Shown piece after piece: positions 35,052 through 35,623 of a stretch of DNA of 35,623 nt (position 1 is the stretch's first letter; every line of letters starts with the position of its first letter). The notes under the pieces are model-generated. The model did not search any database. It saw nothing but the letters and a program-made list of their open reading frames with translations, and was not told the DNA's origin. Source of the stretch: Coprobacillus sp. (GTDB taxonomy: Bacteria; Bacillota_I; Bacilli_A; RFN20; CAG-826); NCBI GenBank assembly GCA_021203815.1, contig JAJQAL010000022.1, forward strand, positions 62,617 to 98,239. Reading direction: 5' to 3'. A program made the translations under genes and the position numbers.

Positions 35052-35623
35052 ACAAGTGTATTCCTCTCAATATTATACACGTTAACAAGGGAGGCGAGTA
35101 TCTTCCTTAAATCATCAAACCAGTTTTTACTCTTAGTAATGGTCAGTGTAAATATATTCTGCTTATAGCTAATCTTAATATAACTGAGATATGGAAGCAT
35201 CGCTTCAAAAAGGATAGTGCCGATTTTTTCAATATTCACATACTCTTCAGAAAGGGTGAGTTCAATAATACCTTCATACTCAGTAAATGTCTTTACATGA
35301 GCGTCGTTAACTAAGAAATCAAGTTCTCGTTTTACGAATAAATATTCAACATTTACCGGCATTTTGCCGTATATGTCAGTGATTTTAACTTTTAATTCAT
35401 CGAGATCTTTCTTGTTAGAAGTCGATAAAATTTCTTGGTAAAGCTCTATCTTATCCGCTTCAGTGGCATACTCATCAGGAATATAAGCATCAAGGGATAA
35501 GTTAGGAATGAGTTCAAGCTCTCTTGATTCTTCCTTTTTCTCTCCCATTCTTTCCTTAACTGTATCATCGAGGATCTTAAGGTACATATCTAGGCCTATT
35601 GAATCGATAAAACCCGCTTGCTC
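35048..35623 (-). CDS. mfd: Transcription-repair coupling factor Mfd, C-terminal part (truncated by window edge)
   Basis: Frame stays open to the window edge (...EQAGFIDSIGLDMYLKILDDTVKERMGEKKEE...LELIPNLSLDAYIPDEYATEADKIELYQEI), typical of the Mfd C-terminus. Confidence 0.9.
   Translation of the reverse strand, partial: EQAGFIDSIGLDMYLKILDDTVKERMGEKKEESRELELIPNLSLDAYIPDEYATEADKIELYQEILSTSNKKDLDELKVKITDIYGKMPVNVEYLFVKRELDFLVNDAHVKTFTEYEGIIELTLSEEYVNIEKIGTILFEAMLPYLSYIKISYKQNIFTLTITKSKNWFDDLRKILASLVNVYNIERNTLV

Overview
The window is an AT-rich, gene-dense segment of a low-GC Gram-positive-type chromosome, possibly an uncultured Bacilli/Mollicutes-like lineage (this placement is inference). 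It is mostly housekeeping and nearly all genes are on the minus strand. Contents, left to right: (i) t6A/ribosome cluster: DUF402-like gene, tsaE, tsaB, rimI, tsaD. (ii) A membrane protein with an acidic tail, tentatively DUF3137-like. (iii) A TPP-riboswitch-controlled ThiT-like transporter. (iv) ung, divergent from a glycosyltransferase. (v) An oppA-B-C-D-F operon that ends in a membrane-anchored BspA-type leucine-rich-repeat protein. (vi) A membrane-anchored XRE regulator next to a very acidic 58-aa ORF that is missing from the supplied ORF track. (vii) degV and a tmRNA gene (ssrA, minus strand). (viii) rpsF-ssb-rpsR, then gdpP-rplI-dnaB-walJ-like-rlmH. (ix) mfd(partial)-rqcP-tilS-ftsH-dusB-lysS. 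I saw no CRISPR array, transposon, prophage, rRNA or ordinary tRNA gene, and no recognisable defence system. The most interesting signals are the opp-LRR operon with atypical subunits, a GC-rich intercistronic hairpin after oppA, a degV promoter inside the loop of an inverted repeat whose far arm carries the degV Shine-Dalgarno, a candidate S6:S18 autoregulatory leader, an unusual basic tmRNA tag, a ThiT protein with an extra N-terminal membrane domain, and several probably leaderless genes. All calls come from reading the sequence. No database search or folding program was run.
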